A DNA stretch of 64,000 bases from Anseranas semipalmata (GCA_013399115.1 VXAA01002213.1:682081-746080), one strand, 5' to 3'. Counted from the stretch's first letter, positions 37,351 through 49,125 are shown. A program made the numbers and translations. The notes: generated by a model not told the origin, from the sequence alone.

Positions 37351-39203
37351 TGCAGGGACCTTGGGCTGAAGTTGTCTCTTGGTCTCTCGACAGCTCTGTT
37401 TCTCATGCAGGCAGGGTTGCTAAGGGTACGTGCAGGAAAACAGTTCATCTGCCTCTGAGTTTGGGCGGGGAGGACCACGCCTGCCTCAGTGCCCAGCCTG
37501 GGACACCAAACGGGGGAGTTTGGCGATAAGACCCGCGGTCTCCGCAAGACCCTGTTTAACCTGGGCTCTGAAGCCTTTCCGTGCTGCTATAGGTCTAGTT
37601 CTGCCTCAAAGAGTCAAAAGCTTTCTGGAGCCCCAAGCTGAGAGGGTCCCCTGTGCAGTACCCTGTGAACTATCTGTTTAGGAACTGCATTAATAATTGT
37701 AATAATAGGGTTTTGTGTGCAAGAATAGGGTAAAATCACTTCTTTAAGTGGTGTGTGGGCCCTCTGGTGGTGATCCCCTTTTAAAAGCCATGCTGGTGAA
37801 GGTAGCAGTACGTCTGGAGCTGGGCCTGGCATGTTTGCGTGCATGTGTCATAAATAGAGTTATCTGGTGCCATCTGCGTTCCTACAGTTCCTCCACAACA
37901 CTTTTGTATCACCAAAAGATGGAGAGCGTTCCCCCTGCCCCCTCCCTAACAACACGTTTATAAAAAGGGTGTTTTGCACTGAGGGAGGAAAAGGGTTAAC
38001 AGGAAAACTTTTTGGAGGGAGAGGGAGAGCTGAGCCTTTGAGCTCTCTGGGAAACCGAAGGGTGGGGAAGTGGGGAAAAGGCTTTCTCCCCATCCCTGCA
38101 ACAATGCGGTCTGTCTGAAAAAAAACTGAAAGATTTATTTTTTTTTTTCATGTTCTTCCAAATATCACTTCTGCTTGTCACAATATTTATAAAAACCCTC
38201 TTGCTATCTCAAGCTGCACAGCCTTTGGCTCAGGTTCCTGCTTATGCAAAACAGGGTCATAAACATGTCACTGTGTATTTGATAAATCCATCTTCCTCTT
38301 GTCATTGTCACCAAGAAGCTGAGATGACGGGAGATTACTCCGTCAAATCGCCGTGGAAACGCCTGCAGAGTTTATGAATTTTCATAGGATGTAAGTCCTT
38401 TTTAATGGGAAGTGGGGCCCAGTGAAAGCTTACTATTTTTAAGGAAAAGCGCGTGCATCTGTGCGTCTGCATCTGTGTGTGGGAATAAAGTGTATGGCTG
38501 AATCTTTACCTAACATACATTAGGAGTTAGGCCAGTGCATCCCAGTCGAGAGTCTCACTGTGAGCTTGTGCCCATTGCCTTGTATCTATTTCTCTCTATA
38601 TGACCCCCATTCACATTTATATTAAGGCTCCCTTAAGCCATACTGGATGTGTAAAAGGGATGTTAAATAAGTGCAAATGCCATTAGAGTGTATTTACTGA
38701 TCTAACACATTTCCTGTGAGCGTTTTCATTACCACGTTTTGAAATGCTTGTCTCTGCCTCTGCCCCCCCTCCTTTTTCTGCAGTCTACTGAAGACACCAA
38801 CCCATCTTCAGTGAGAATTGCCTCTGTGTCAGGGTTCAAAGGCCAGCTGGGTTTCTCTTTCTGTAGCGGAGCTTGAAAGCAAACACAGTTCGCAGTCTTC
38901 CAAATAGGAGAAGTGTCCTTTTCTTGCTCCTCGCTGGAGTCAAAAATGGCTGAAGGGATTCTGCTCAAACTTTAGCAAAATAAGAGAAAATAGATAAATG
39001 TGGATGTTAGCCTTCGGATATGAAACTCAGTTGGGCCAGGCGCTGAGAAGCTGCGAGGTGCTGTGGTGCGGCAGCACGATGCTCGCTGCGGGACCGAGCT
39101 CCTGTCTGGAGGATGTCAGTGCCTGACGGTTCATGGCCAGCTCATGGAGGCAAACCAGAGCGGGTCTGGCCTCCACTTTGCAGGACAAGTTGATACCAGC
39201 TAA
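37351..39203. other. anonymous; possible noncoding element near 38100-38400
   Basis: 38140-38150 is a T-run. 38150-38400 is repeat-free and includes 'tcgccgtggaaacg' and 'ttatgcaaaac', words seen in regulatory DNA. CpGs cluster again near 39040-39110. No gene was recognised. Confidence 0.4.
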
Positions 39204-39204
39204 A

Positions 39205-39300
39205 ATATCATAGGGGAATCACTGAAATGTTGGTGGGAAGGGGCCTCTGGTGGTGTTTGGTCCAGCCTTTCCTTCAGAGCAGGGCTGTCACCCACACATG
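39205..39300 (-). mobile_element. degenerate CR1 3' tail
   Basis: The plus strand reads 'atcataggggaatcactgaa', 'ggtgggaaggggcctctgg', 'tttggtccagcctttccttc', 'agagcagggctgtc', parallel to the antisense CR1 tail (…atcatagaatggtttgggttggaagggacctctgg…tccaac…ctgctcaaagcaggg). Many substitutions indicate an older copy than those at 3028 and 41776. It may extend weakly to about 39360. Confidence 0.75.
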
Positions 39301-40172
39301 GTCAGGTTAGTGGTGGCTTGGTCTAGCTGTGTCTCAGGAATACCTGGATGAGATTTACAGGGTTCCCAGATGTCTGACAGAAATTTAGTAAGGTCAGGTA
39401 CCTGACTCTTCTTCCTTGGGCCTCCCAGGGGCAACCTGGAGATGCGGAGCCCAGGGCATCTCAAGATTTAGTGTCCCTCAGTGAAGCCATGCTCAAACCA
39501 TGCAGGGCAGGCGTGAGCTGAGATGTTGCCCACACTGCAGGGATGCCTATGTGGGCACACCTGAGCTGTCCCTCCAGCATCGCACGGGTACCACAGGCAG
39601 CTGAGCTCTGCAGCAGCACCGAGCTCAGGACAGACCAACACCTGGTGTTGACACCTTCAGCACTTCAGTGGGATTTTTTGCACCTTCCATTGCCATTCAT
39701 GCTGCTGCAGTTGTACTGCTAACACCCAGCCCAGGGAGCTTAGGACTAGCTCTGCTCAGTAGACTCACCTTGTAGAGTTTAATTTTTATTTATGATCTGT
39801 GGGAATGTGTTCCTCTGGCCCTGGAGCCTTCTCCTCACATTGAAGTCATCTTGCCTTCACTTTCCAGCATGTTCAAGTGGTGCAACCTCCTGCTGGGGCA
39901 AGAGTACAAAAAGCTTTTAAGCCAGTACCTCAGTGTTTTGCTGCTATCGTTACACTGCTAACAAAGCCAAAAACTTCCCCAAATAGCTGCCCAAGTATGA
40001 AGCTGCAAAAAGGGGAGGCTGTAGCTATTTCTTGTCATCACAAGGCTTAAAGGGAGCTAACCACACACCTTCGACCCTCATTGCAGCAGTTTCTGCGGTA
40101 TGTACAGTCTTTTACCCAAACAGGGAGCTAAGTAGGAACTGGTTCAGTCTTAACCAAGGAACCACAGCTGCC
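39301..40172. other. anonymous unique sequence, no gene seen
   Basis: No further repeat or gene was recognised. Confidence 0.5.
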
Positions 40173-40810
40173 GTTTATAACCTGTCTGCACTGCGTGTGT
40201 CTGTGGATGCGTGTAAACCAGTGCAGTGTCCAGGAGAGCTGGACTTCGGTGGGATCTTTAACAAAGAGGTTGCACAAGGGGAACGGTCAATTTTCATCCC
40301 CCTGAGAGACGTTATAAAGGCAATCTTTGTCTCATCAAGTGCAGCAGGAATTCCTGGTTCCTCAGTTTCCTTCTGGCTCTGCTGCATGTCCTGCAAGTCC
40401 TCAACCATTTGGAGCAAGTGAAAGCAAATGTGGATGTAGTTCCTGTTCACTTCAGCAATTCAGGTATTGAAAATGCCTTTCAGAGGTGCTTGCAGGCTGG
40501 CCCAGATATGTAGCAGAGTTGATGGTGTGTGATTACCCAGCAGCAGCTTCAGGAGGTCCTGTTTGCCCGCCAGGACTTCCAGTGACCAGTTTCTCCATGC
40601 AGTGATAACAGGGGGTGGTGGTACCTGTGCTAGGGCTTGTGTTGCCACTGGCCGGGCTTCTGTGACTGATGCATTTTTCTTTCTAACCCTGCATACTTTA
40701 GACCCCCCTTGCTTCTTCTCCACAAATTCCCTGCCAAAACCAAGAGGCTTGATCATTAAAAGTGAAGCCTGCTGCACACACAGTGGATGGGTCCCCTCCC
40801 CAGGATCTTA
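40173..40810 (-). pseudogene. quasi-open minus-strand stretch, possible decayed gene or retrocopy
   Basis: On the minus strand one reading frame stays open from just after a TAA near 40807 down to a TAA near 40174, interrupted by a single TGA near 40459. That is about 210 codons with one stop. The product contains a helical-looking region (around 40430-40370: FHLLQMVEDLQDMQQSQKE) and no domain I recognise. There is no clear ATG at the start and no poly-A tail or splice junction that I can identify. It could be an old processed pseudogene, part of an unrecognised repeat, or chance; a stretch of this kind is only mildly unexpected in 64 kb. Confidence 0.15.
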
Positions 40811-41775
40811 GGATAGTGCCTTTCGTTTCAGCACTCCTCAAGTGTTGCAGGGATCGTGCACGCTGAACTGTATTAACAAGCCATTAGGAAGTGGAGCAAG
40901 ACTAAGAGGGAAAGAAGGAAAATGGGGCAATCTGTTACCTAATAATATCACAATTCCATATATTTCCTGAAAGCTGCTGACAGGTTTATATTTTTCATAT
41001 GGAATGAGAGCATGGAGCATAAGGAAGTCTAATAAAAGCAGGAGTGTAGTCCTGCTTTGGTACTTTAAAAAAAAATCTGCTTTGCAGTGAAGGCTGGGAT
41101 CCTGTCTCTTTGTTTTGCAAGTGTACAGCAGCTTATCCTTCTCAAGCTTAATGTTCTTACTTTCGGAGGATGGAAGTAATTCTCAGAGAGTTTACAAGAG
41201 AAACCTATTCATTAACTTATAAGTTAAAATTAATTAAAAATTGGATTCTTTAAGAAATGTAGCATCTGTGCTCACATTCTCCTCATCCAAATGATGTCAA
41301 TAAGAGAATAGCTCAGACTTCAAACTTTCCACATAGTTGCAGTTAATTGAATTCTTATGCTTGGGGTATTCTTGAAGAAATTAGGAAGTAATTAGGCTAT
41401 GCTATTAACAATTGTATCTGATTGATCTGATGGTATAGCCAACAAACAGGCCAAGGTCAACAACTTATTCAGCTCTTAAGCTTGATATGATCTCAGAGAT
41501 GATGCAATGGACCTCATCCCTTCCTCTGTCATTAATTTGCTTGCTGGAGTTCTGCCAGCTATGCTGGGAGCTATGGCACGTTATTTGGACCAAATCTACC
41601 TTCTACTGTACAAAGTCCACCACTGCATGCCAGCGTGGGCATCTGTACTTGACAGGCTTTGTATAGCCCTGCAGCTCACAGCACGAGGCAGCACCACAGC
41701 AGCTCCTCAGCTTTGTCCTCAGCAGGGCTTCCCACAGCCCCCTTGGGTGGCTCAGAACCAGGTTTCCCATTCAGA
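40811..41775. other. anonymous AT-rich unique sequence
   Basis: 41200-41480 is AT-rich with 'aaaattaattaaaaatt'-type words. No gene or repeat was recognised. Confidence 0.5.
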
Positions 41776-42025
41776 GAATCACAGAATCACCGAATTTCCT
41801 GAGTTGGAAGGGGCCCACAAGGATCATCGAGTCCAACTCCTGGCTCCACACAGGAGCACCCAAAGATCAAACAAAATGCCTGAGAGCGTCGTCCTAATGC
41901 TTCTTGACCTCTGTCAGGCTCGGTGCCATGACCACCTCCCTTGGGAGCCTGTTGCAGTGCCCGACCACCTTCTCGGTGAAGAACCTTTTCCTGATATCCA
42001 GCCTGAACCTCAGGTGCAGGGCTAG
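41776..42025 (-). mobile_element. CR1 LINE, 5'-truncated copy
   Basis: The plus strand begins 'agagaatcacagaatcaccg', then 'gagttggaaggggcccacaa', then 'ggatcatcgagtccaactcc', the antisense 3' UTR of an avian CR1 of a different subfamily from the copy at 3028. It continues into the antisense C-terminus of ORF2 and ends near 42025. Subfamily-specific words ('cacaggagcacccaaagatc', 'tgcctgagagcgtcgtcc') are well preserved, so the insertion is within bird evolution. The plus-strand frame of 172 codons (41507-42025) that overlaps it is an antisense shadow. Confidence 0.95.
41894..42010 (-). pseudogene. CR1 ORF2 C-terminal remnant
   Basis: The minus-strand translation ends in the standard CR1 ORF2 tail: RFRLDIRKRFFTEKVVGHCN, then RLPREVVMAPSL, closing with a stop at 41894-41896 a little earlier than the usual continuation. 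Everything upstream (endonuclease and catalytic RT) is missing by 5' truncation, so this cannot encode a working enzyme. The sequence upstream in the same frame (towards 42148) does not match CR1 and is host DNA. Confidence 0.9.
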
Positions 42026-42433
42026 GCCAAGTGGGCAATTCTCAATGCACAAACCAACTGCTGGAATGGAAAGGGCTGTCCCAGACCTTTGTCCACCACT
42101 GACCCAGGTTACCCAGTCACGAAAAAAGCAGTCAAAATGTGAAGACAAAGTTCAGCAGCCCAGTTTGGCTGCTTGCATAGCTGTAGCTCTGAGCAGCAGT
42201 TACAAATCCAGTTTAACAGGCCAGCGCTCAGACTCGTTGCATTGATCCAGCACACCGGTGGATTTGTTCTTAAAGAATGAAGTCAAAACTCCTTTAGGCT
42301 TTGCCAGGGTCTGGTTTTCACCCTGCAGAGCTACAAATCAATAGAAGCGTTGGAAGGCAGAACTCACTGTAAATGCCTCTGAAAGGGGAGGTATGGAAAA
42401 TGCAATTATCCAGAGAAGGAAATAACAAGACAA
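42026..42433. other. anonymous unique sequence, no gene seen
   Basis: Nothing recognisable was seen beyond the CR1 edge. Confidence 0.5.
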
Positions 42434-42468
42434 CCTTTTCTTTTCTTTTCTTTCTTTTCTTTTTTTTT
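42434..42468. repeat. (TTTTC)n pyrimidine microsatellite
   Basis: Five or so TTTTC units end in a T-run. Confidence 0.85.
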
Positions 42469-45025
42469 AATTTCCTCTTGTGGTGGAGAGTAGTATTTCA
42501 GGAATAGACAAGAAGCATTTGGGGCATTTTATAGTTCTTCCAAGCTGAATAGTAAGAATATCGGAAATGCTGTTTCAGACAGAATTACAAAGATACGGAT
42601 GTATGATACCTTAGTATTTTTCAGTCTATTAAGCAGTGTCATCATTAGAAAAAAAAAATGTCTGTAAAAACTAGTATAATGGGGGATTACAGGAACATTT
42701 CTCAGTTGCTTCATGGTGCCGCTGGAAACCAAGCATCAGTGGTAGTAACGTTAGTTGCAGGTATGGCACAATAGTTGTCTTCCAGTGCCTTAAAAATGAA
42801 CTTCTATTAGGATTGTGCCAGAATCCATTTAGGAATACTAATGTTAAGTTTCTGGTATGTATTATTAGCCTTTAACATCATTTTACCGGGGAGCTTGGTT
42901 TCTTGGATGCGTTCAGTTTTGCGTTTGTATGTACGTTGCAATGCACTGCTTTGGAGCTGTTGCTGTTCACCTAGAGGTAGCTCCACTTTGGTCCCTCTGA
43001 AAAGCGAAAGACAGCACAGGACATGATTTTCTGTACGTGCGTGGCTCCGTTCCTGTCTTTTAAATGCAGCTACCTCTGGGGCAGAACACGGCAGCTTTTT
43101 AACAACTTTCAGTAGTGAAGGATAGCGCCTGCAAGCCAGACTGATTGCGGGCTATCTGACAAGGGGAAGGGGGAAGCAAACACCATGAATTATAGATGGC
43201 AATCTGTCTGTTTTACCATTACGTATCCGCAGTTGGAGCAGATTCATTCCTCTTGCACCTCCCATTGTGCAGTCGTCCCCAATGTACATTCATTGCCGTT
43301 GTTTCTCCCTCCATGTATTGTACATTCAGACCCTGTCTCAACTGTACATTCAGGCTCCGTTTGCAGGAGATCCATCCATGGGCTCAGCTGTTTCACAAAC
43401 AGATCTAATAGCTGTAGTGTGCTCAGATGAGCATGATGGGTAATAGCAGAGCAGATTGAACTATATTGTCCCAGGAGTTCATATATTTTTATACACTCGT
43501 AGGGTACACATCATCTTGCTATGACAATGAGGCTAAGTCAAGCATCTCGGGAATGCAATAAAGCAGATTACAATACCGTTCTTTCACTCATTTTCAGTAC
43601 GCTTCCCCTCCCACTTTCTTTTAACGACGTTAATCAATGCCAGGCTACTTTACACCCAACTCCCCAACGGTGCTCCCCGCTTGCTCCCCGCTCCCCCCCC
43701 ACCCTCCCTCCACACACACATTTAGCTTTTATCCCCCCTGAAACGGGCTTCCATGGAGATAAAACTAGGAATTTGTTAAATATCAAAGAAAGTTAAGGAC
43801 ATGAATTTCAGCAGAAAAACTCCCAGCAATTCGGGCTTAAAAATGGCAAGGTTAATCATTTTTTCCCTCCCCAAGCCATGTCACATTATTAAGTGAAATA
43901 AAGCTGACAAAGGATGTCATATTCAAATAGCTAGCTTTCTCATTTACTACATTATTATTACCATACACCTTTCTCGTGCAGCCATGCTAGGCAATTAAGA
44001 GCCCAGTTCTCCCTTCAGACGCAGGTGAGGGCATCTCGGTACGAGCCATGGGTGTTCTTCCAGCGAGCGGTGTCACCCTGGGTGGGTGAATCACGGACAT
44101 CATCCAGAAGCTGCAGACGAGCACTTGTGTCCTGTCCCCGGTCTGTGCCCACTTAACCAAGTGACGGCTGTATTCATCTCTTGTCATCTGACGCTTTGTG
44201 CAGCTTGTCTGCTTCCAGTTTGGGCAGAGTAATGCTCATTTGTCATGTGCATCAAGCAGGTAAATTTGCCCGTGCTTTTCTTTGCCGGTTCCCACTGTAG
44301 TATTCCCAATTCCAAACACTTAAAATTAAGAGTCAAGCTTTACAGAAGTGTGAAAGCTGCTTTAAAATCTTGAGTAGTTTTGTTTGTTTGTTTGTTTTTT
44401 TAATAGGCACTTATGGGATTCTTTGAGTTTGCATCACATCTTGCTTTATTTGTTCATTTTTATATTCCTCCAAGAGCTGAGGAATGGGGGAGTGAGAGGT
44501 CCGGCGATTATGTAGCTTCAAAACTTACTGTAAAATAAGCCTATAATGCTCACTTCATTACAGGATCACAGGTGCTAGTTTAAAAGTTTTCAATAAAAGT
44601 GATAAAATTTATGTTAAGGAAAAATCTACTACTAAAACTGACATGCTGTACAATGGCAAAGTCAATGAAAAGCTGAAATCCATTATTCACACAGGGCACA
44701 GACTCTCCGAGACTACAGATCTGCAAGAGCAGGATAGACAAACTTTTGTCCAGAGCAACACAGATAGAGTTGATCCTGTCATCTCACAAGAAAAATGAGC
44801 TCTTTCTGGGTGCCTTCTAGCCCCACAGTTGTGACAGTCTGTGCACTTAATCGCACTTTGCATTCAGATAGCCCATCCCACCTTGAAAGATCCCACTGAG
44901 TGCAGCAAACCATATATAAGGAAACACATCTTCCCCACACTGACATCCGCCCGTCCCGAGGTAGCCACAAGCATCTATCTTAATGACCCGCAACACCACC
45001 AGACAACAAATATCAGAGAGAGTCT
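42469..45025. other. anonymous; candidate noncoding block 43800-43960
   Basis: Three copies of TGTACATTCA occur at 43283-43292, 43319-43328 and 43343-43352. A (TTTG)n run lies at 44378-44401. 43800-43960 is AT-rich and repeat-free with ATTATTA words and could be a conserved noncoding element. A C-rich run (CCCCCCCC) occurs near 43694. No gene was recognised. Confidence 0.4.
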
Positions 45026-45100
45026 GAGATGGTCGGCTGGTGTAAAATGAGCTGGAGAGGGCTCTGTATAGATTTACACCGGTGGAAAGTCGGGACCAGG
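45026..45100. repeat. palindromic amniote repeat, copy 3
   Basis: The left arm 'ggctggtgtaaaatgagctg' and the right arm 'agatttacaccggtgg' are inverted relative to each other, with GGTGTAAA at 45039-45046 and TTTACACC at 45073-45080. This is the same arm sequence as at 24779-24821. The spacer has diverged. Confidence 0.55.
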
Positions 45101-46413
45101 GACAGAAAATCGTTACTACGTGCGATGGAAAGTAAATGTGTACCTTGGAAGGCCAAATACTGGCTTGGAATTGGAGATTAATTGCAACATAGATGGAGCT
45201 TTAGAAAATGTATCGTAACGTACAATCATCCTTAATGATATTGACTCCTCTCACAAGGGTGCTGTGAAGCTTCATGCGCTCATACCAGCGAGGCACTCAG
45301 AGACGCTCCGCTAGCAGGAGCCGTAGGAGTGCAGCTCAGAAAGGACACCACCTTCACGTTAATGTCCCTAGTAATAAAGAAAAAGAGGGAGAAAGATAAA
45401 TCTGGGAATGATGGAGAAGTAGGCTGCTTTGACAAATGGACTGTGATTTCCTCTCCTTTTTTCCTACCCTCTCTCTCCTTCATCACTCATCTTCTCCCTT
45501 CTGGACCCAACAGGACAAGCAGTGAAGTATCAATTCCCCTCTTACATCTGCCTTTGCCTCCCTTTATTAAAAAAAAAAGGTTGTTATGTTCAGGGTAAAG
45601 CACATGTGAAATAGACACCAGCTAGGAATTAAAGCCTATCTAGATTCAGGAGGACTCTGGGTCAAAGCTGAGCTTGAACTTAGCAAACAGATTCCTGACA
45701 AGGACACCACCTTGCCAAAATCTTATAAACTGGGCTCCAAAGTGGCAGAAACTTCCCAGCATCATGCTGGCAATCAGGTGAGGTTAACGGTTTTTGTGAG
45801 ATTTTTACCTGATGTGGGGCAAGTGACAAAGCAACAGCCTATTGCTCCTTTGCGTGTCTCCGATTCAGGCCACGTATTTTTAACGCTCACATTGGAGTTG
45901 GGATGCTTCTTTATCCAAACCACCAGGGTGAGTCGGTTGGAGATATATAAATGCAAATCCTTTTCGATCTCATTTCCCTCTCCTTCCCTTCCCTTTAATG
46001 AACCCTCCCCACATTATTATAGTTTATTTCATTAGCAGTACGAGATACATCAGAGGTCTGGAAAAGAGATCTTGATTAATTTAGTGGTACATTCAGTGTA
46101 TGCTCAAGAAGACCTGCATTTCCTAATCCCTTGTGCCTCACTCAGCTAAGCCAGTCCTGAATGCCACCCCTTGGTTAGAGCTGTCTTCATCACACTGTGC
46201 ACACCAGATTTATGGCCCCGGTCCTGTGCCTCACCAGCTTCCCTGTAATCAGGCTGAGTCTGTCTTAGCAACACTGAGGTAGTTCTTGTATCTGTTGGCC
46301 ATGGATTTCCATTTGGCCTGATGTGCCTAAGATGGATGTGCTGGCTGCACTGCTTCAATACTGTCCTCTGATTGTTAATGTTTCAGTTCCAACACAAAAG
46401 CACTGGTTATGCT
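45101..46413. other. anonymous unique sequence, no gene seen
   Basis: A purine-rich stretch lies near 45376-45410 and an A-run near 45569-45579. No gene or repeat was recognised. Confidence 0.5.
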
Positions 46414-46454
46414 TATTTTTCTTTTTCTTTCTTTCTTTTTTTTTTTTTTTTTTT
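46414..46454. repeat. poly-T / (TTTC)n tract
   Basis: Mixed TTTC units end in about 24 T. It could be the antisense tail of a retroposed sequence, but no body is recognisable on its left or right. Confidence 0.8.
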
Positions 46455-47677
46455 GGTAAGGCCATCCAACTTCGTTTGCTAAATGAGATGTGACAGGCAG
46501 GGATTGCATCATGGTTTTACAACCCTTCACTCACTGACTCGTGCTTCTGAGCAGTTAGTTAGGCTGGAGCAGAGGCAGCACTGAACTGAAGTCCCACAGT
46601 TCCTCTCAGCAAAGAACCTGGCTCTTTTCAAACCCATTTCAGGCATCTGGTAAGAAATGACATAGTGCATGTTAGCTAGGTTTTTGGAAGGAGGGAAGAT
46701 AGGGGAAAGAAATAAGAAAATGAACTGTAAGATACTGAGAAGCTGCAGTGAGCTGTTAGCAGGACTGAGGAAGATACCGTTATCTTTAAACTTTCATGTC
46801 TCGCTGTCCTGTTATCATTACCAAATGATGCAATCTTAAAACATATATCTACACTAGTAAATTAAACCAGCCAGGGCCCATTTTCTGGCCCAAGGAACAA
46901 GTGACACAGTACGGCTTTTATCCACATACCTAAAATCTCTTCTGCACAGAACAGAGTGAGTGAATCTGAATTTCTTCCTGGAAAGGGTGCCTGGCCCATA
47001 ACAATCTGGATGGCCATGGCATAATGCCTGGGCCTTGACTGGGTCCAGCTGATAGATATAAACAAAGCCACATTGTTAGGGCATTTTTATTCATCAAAGC
47101 ACTTGGCCCCATTTCAAAATTTGGGGAAGGAGGAGCCCGTTCAGCTATCTTTCATATCTGCTCACTCCCCTCCAACTTACACTCCAGTAGCTAGCTGTAA
47201 ATTCAAGAAAAAAACAAATTTCGTCGAAAGATGGTTGCAACAGGATGAGGTTGTCATGGAGGGAAAGGATTTGGGTTGTGTTTGAATCCTGATTATTAAA
47301 AGCAGATCTGAGCCTAAGTCACATCCAGATAGCGATTTCAGCTCCCTACATAGGCGTATCCTGGGCTTTATGGTTCCTCCTGTTATAAAGCACTGACTGC
47401 AGAATGGGACCGCAGCCCAGAAATATACATATCTCGTGAAGATCAGAGAAGTTCGAGCCTGAAAAACGGCTCCAGATTCATCTCTTATTGAGATTACCCT
47501 GTATAAAAAACACTGCGTGTGAATATCAGGCTACGTCTTGCTCCTGGGCAGAAAAGTGTGAGAAAAAGGGCAGATACCAGCAAATCTGTCAGTGGGCAGA
47601 GAAGAATGAATGGTAGCGAGGGGCTGAGGTAACTGTAAATCCAGAACAAGGGAAAACATTATTATGGTAAAAGCAAT
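46455..47677. other. anonymous unique sequence, no gene seen
   Basis: No domain-bearing frame or repeat was recognised. Confidence 0.5.
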
Positions 47678-47848
47678 TCGGGCGGTGGAGCGAAGCGCGT
47701 GGGGATGGGCAGCTCGTGGCGTTGCTGGGCTGGGCACGGGCTCCTCGGCAGGGGCCGGCGATGGCACCGCAGGTGCTGCCACCTCGCCCTCCGGGACGGG
47801 CTTTGCCCAAGCCCGCCCGGGTGCCGGATCTTCGCATCTTTGCGAAGC
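47678..47848. other. compact CpG-island-like patch
   Basis: About 20 CpGs lie in roughly 170 bases, with GC near 70% by eye, sharply bounded by AT-rich flanks. All three plus-strand frames are open through much of it (47664-47963, 47699-47938, 47716-47913), which is composition, not coding evidence. It ends in a hairpin: CTTCGCA at 47830-47836 and TGCGAAG at 47841-47847 around a four-base loop. It could be an orphan CpG island marking an enhancer or an unannotated promoter. No TATA box or convincing exon start is seen. Confidence 0.5.
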
Positions 47849-48764
47849 TGTCCATTTCCAAAAAAGTGCAGAATTTACTACGGGGGAAAAAAATGGAGCC
47901 CGAGTGCCATTAATAGGATGTATGGCAGCATTCCGTAATACATCAGTCCTACTTATAACATAATAGCCGTATAACTCATACAGGGCTCTGGCTCATGTGA
48001 GGCATGGAGGTCTACATTACACAGGGGAGGAATAAGCAACACGGTCGCATATCCTGCAGCTGGGTATGATTACAACACAAGCAGCAAGCTTTCCAGGCCT
48101 TAAACGCTGGAGGAAAGGACGAGGCATAGGAGAGGTTCCATCTACGATTTTTATGAAAGCTAGAGCATATTCTTTGCAGGAGAACTCCAGCGATTCTCCA
48201 CAAAGCTCTGTGTGTATGTGTGTGTGATCCGCAATAATTGTTGGTTGCCTCAGCAGTGCAAGCGAGGAATGAATTGGTGATGGGAATTAAATTTGCCTTT
48301 TTCTTCTCTCGAGAGGTGATGCCATCAGTGAATGGAGAGGTGAAATGAGACATATTCTCAGACGTGGCAAATTGCTACAGCTCGGCTGAAGTTAAGGGAG
48401 CTCTGCTCCTCTCTACCAGCTGAGGATATATTAAAGAATGAAAATGTGAGGAAAACATTATTGTTACAGACCAGGTTTCTTTAAGGAAATAAAGAGCTCC
48501 GAACTTGCAGTATGACAGCTTTTTGCAGCCCTCTATTCACATGGTTAGGCATAGCGGGGTGACCAACTTCAGATCAGGCACAAAACACATACAGTCTGAA
48601 TCCAGTCCTTGATTTTTTTTTTCTTTAAGACCTGAATTCAAAGCTTTGGGCTTCCGCTACAGCAGGTGATGAACATTACAAGTAGCTACAAGTGAACCTT
48701 TAAAGGCTCGAGCCTTTCAGAGAAAGCAACCTTTGCCGTGGAGACTCAGTATCAGACCTCAATA
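47849..48764. other. anonymous; possible noncoding element 47880-47970
   Basis: 47880-47970 is repeat-free, AT-rich sequence with 'gccattaatagg' and 'aacataatagcc' words next to the CpG patch. A TG run lies at 48209-48227. No gene was recognised. Confidence 0.4.
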
Positions 48765-49125
48765 ATTCATGCATTTTAAGCCCAGAAGAGACTGGTGTGA
48801 CAATCTAAGCTAGCCTGCTACATAAAACAGGCCTTCAGACTTCTCTGAATTATTTCCCAATTCAAGTCCAAGAACTATTGTTGAAGTAAAATATGAAGTA
48901 AAATATATATTTTAGGAAAACATCCAATCCTACTTTAAAGTAGCTAGTGACAGATTATCTTCCATAACACTTGATAAAGACTTCTAATAGTTAATTTCTC
49001 TTTAAAGGGGCACCTCCTTTCTCCTTTGCAAGTCAGGCTTCATCTTCTAGGCTGTGGTTCTTGCTAGATCCTTATTTGCTAAATTAAAGAGCTCTGTATT
49101 CTCAAATTTCTGTTCCACAGAAAGT
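48765..49125 (-). mobile_element. old CR1-like LINE 3' region
   Basis: The plus strand follows, over about 350 bases, a common ancient amniote repeat in antisense: 'attttaagcccagaagagac', 'acataaaacaggccttcaga', 'ttctctgaattatttccc', 'aaaacatccaatcctacttt', 'atcttccataacacttgata', 'ctaatagttaatttctctt', 'attaaagagctctgtattc'. The order and spacing fit a CR1-clade 3' region extending into the end of ORF2. No open frame survives. It is the longest of the old elements here. Confidence 0.7.

Noticed and set aside
41507..42025. 172-codon plus-strand frame
   Set aside because: Its second half is the antisense of a CR1 element; the first half has no known domain.
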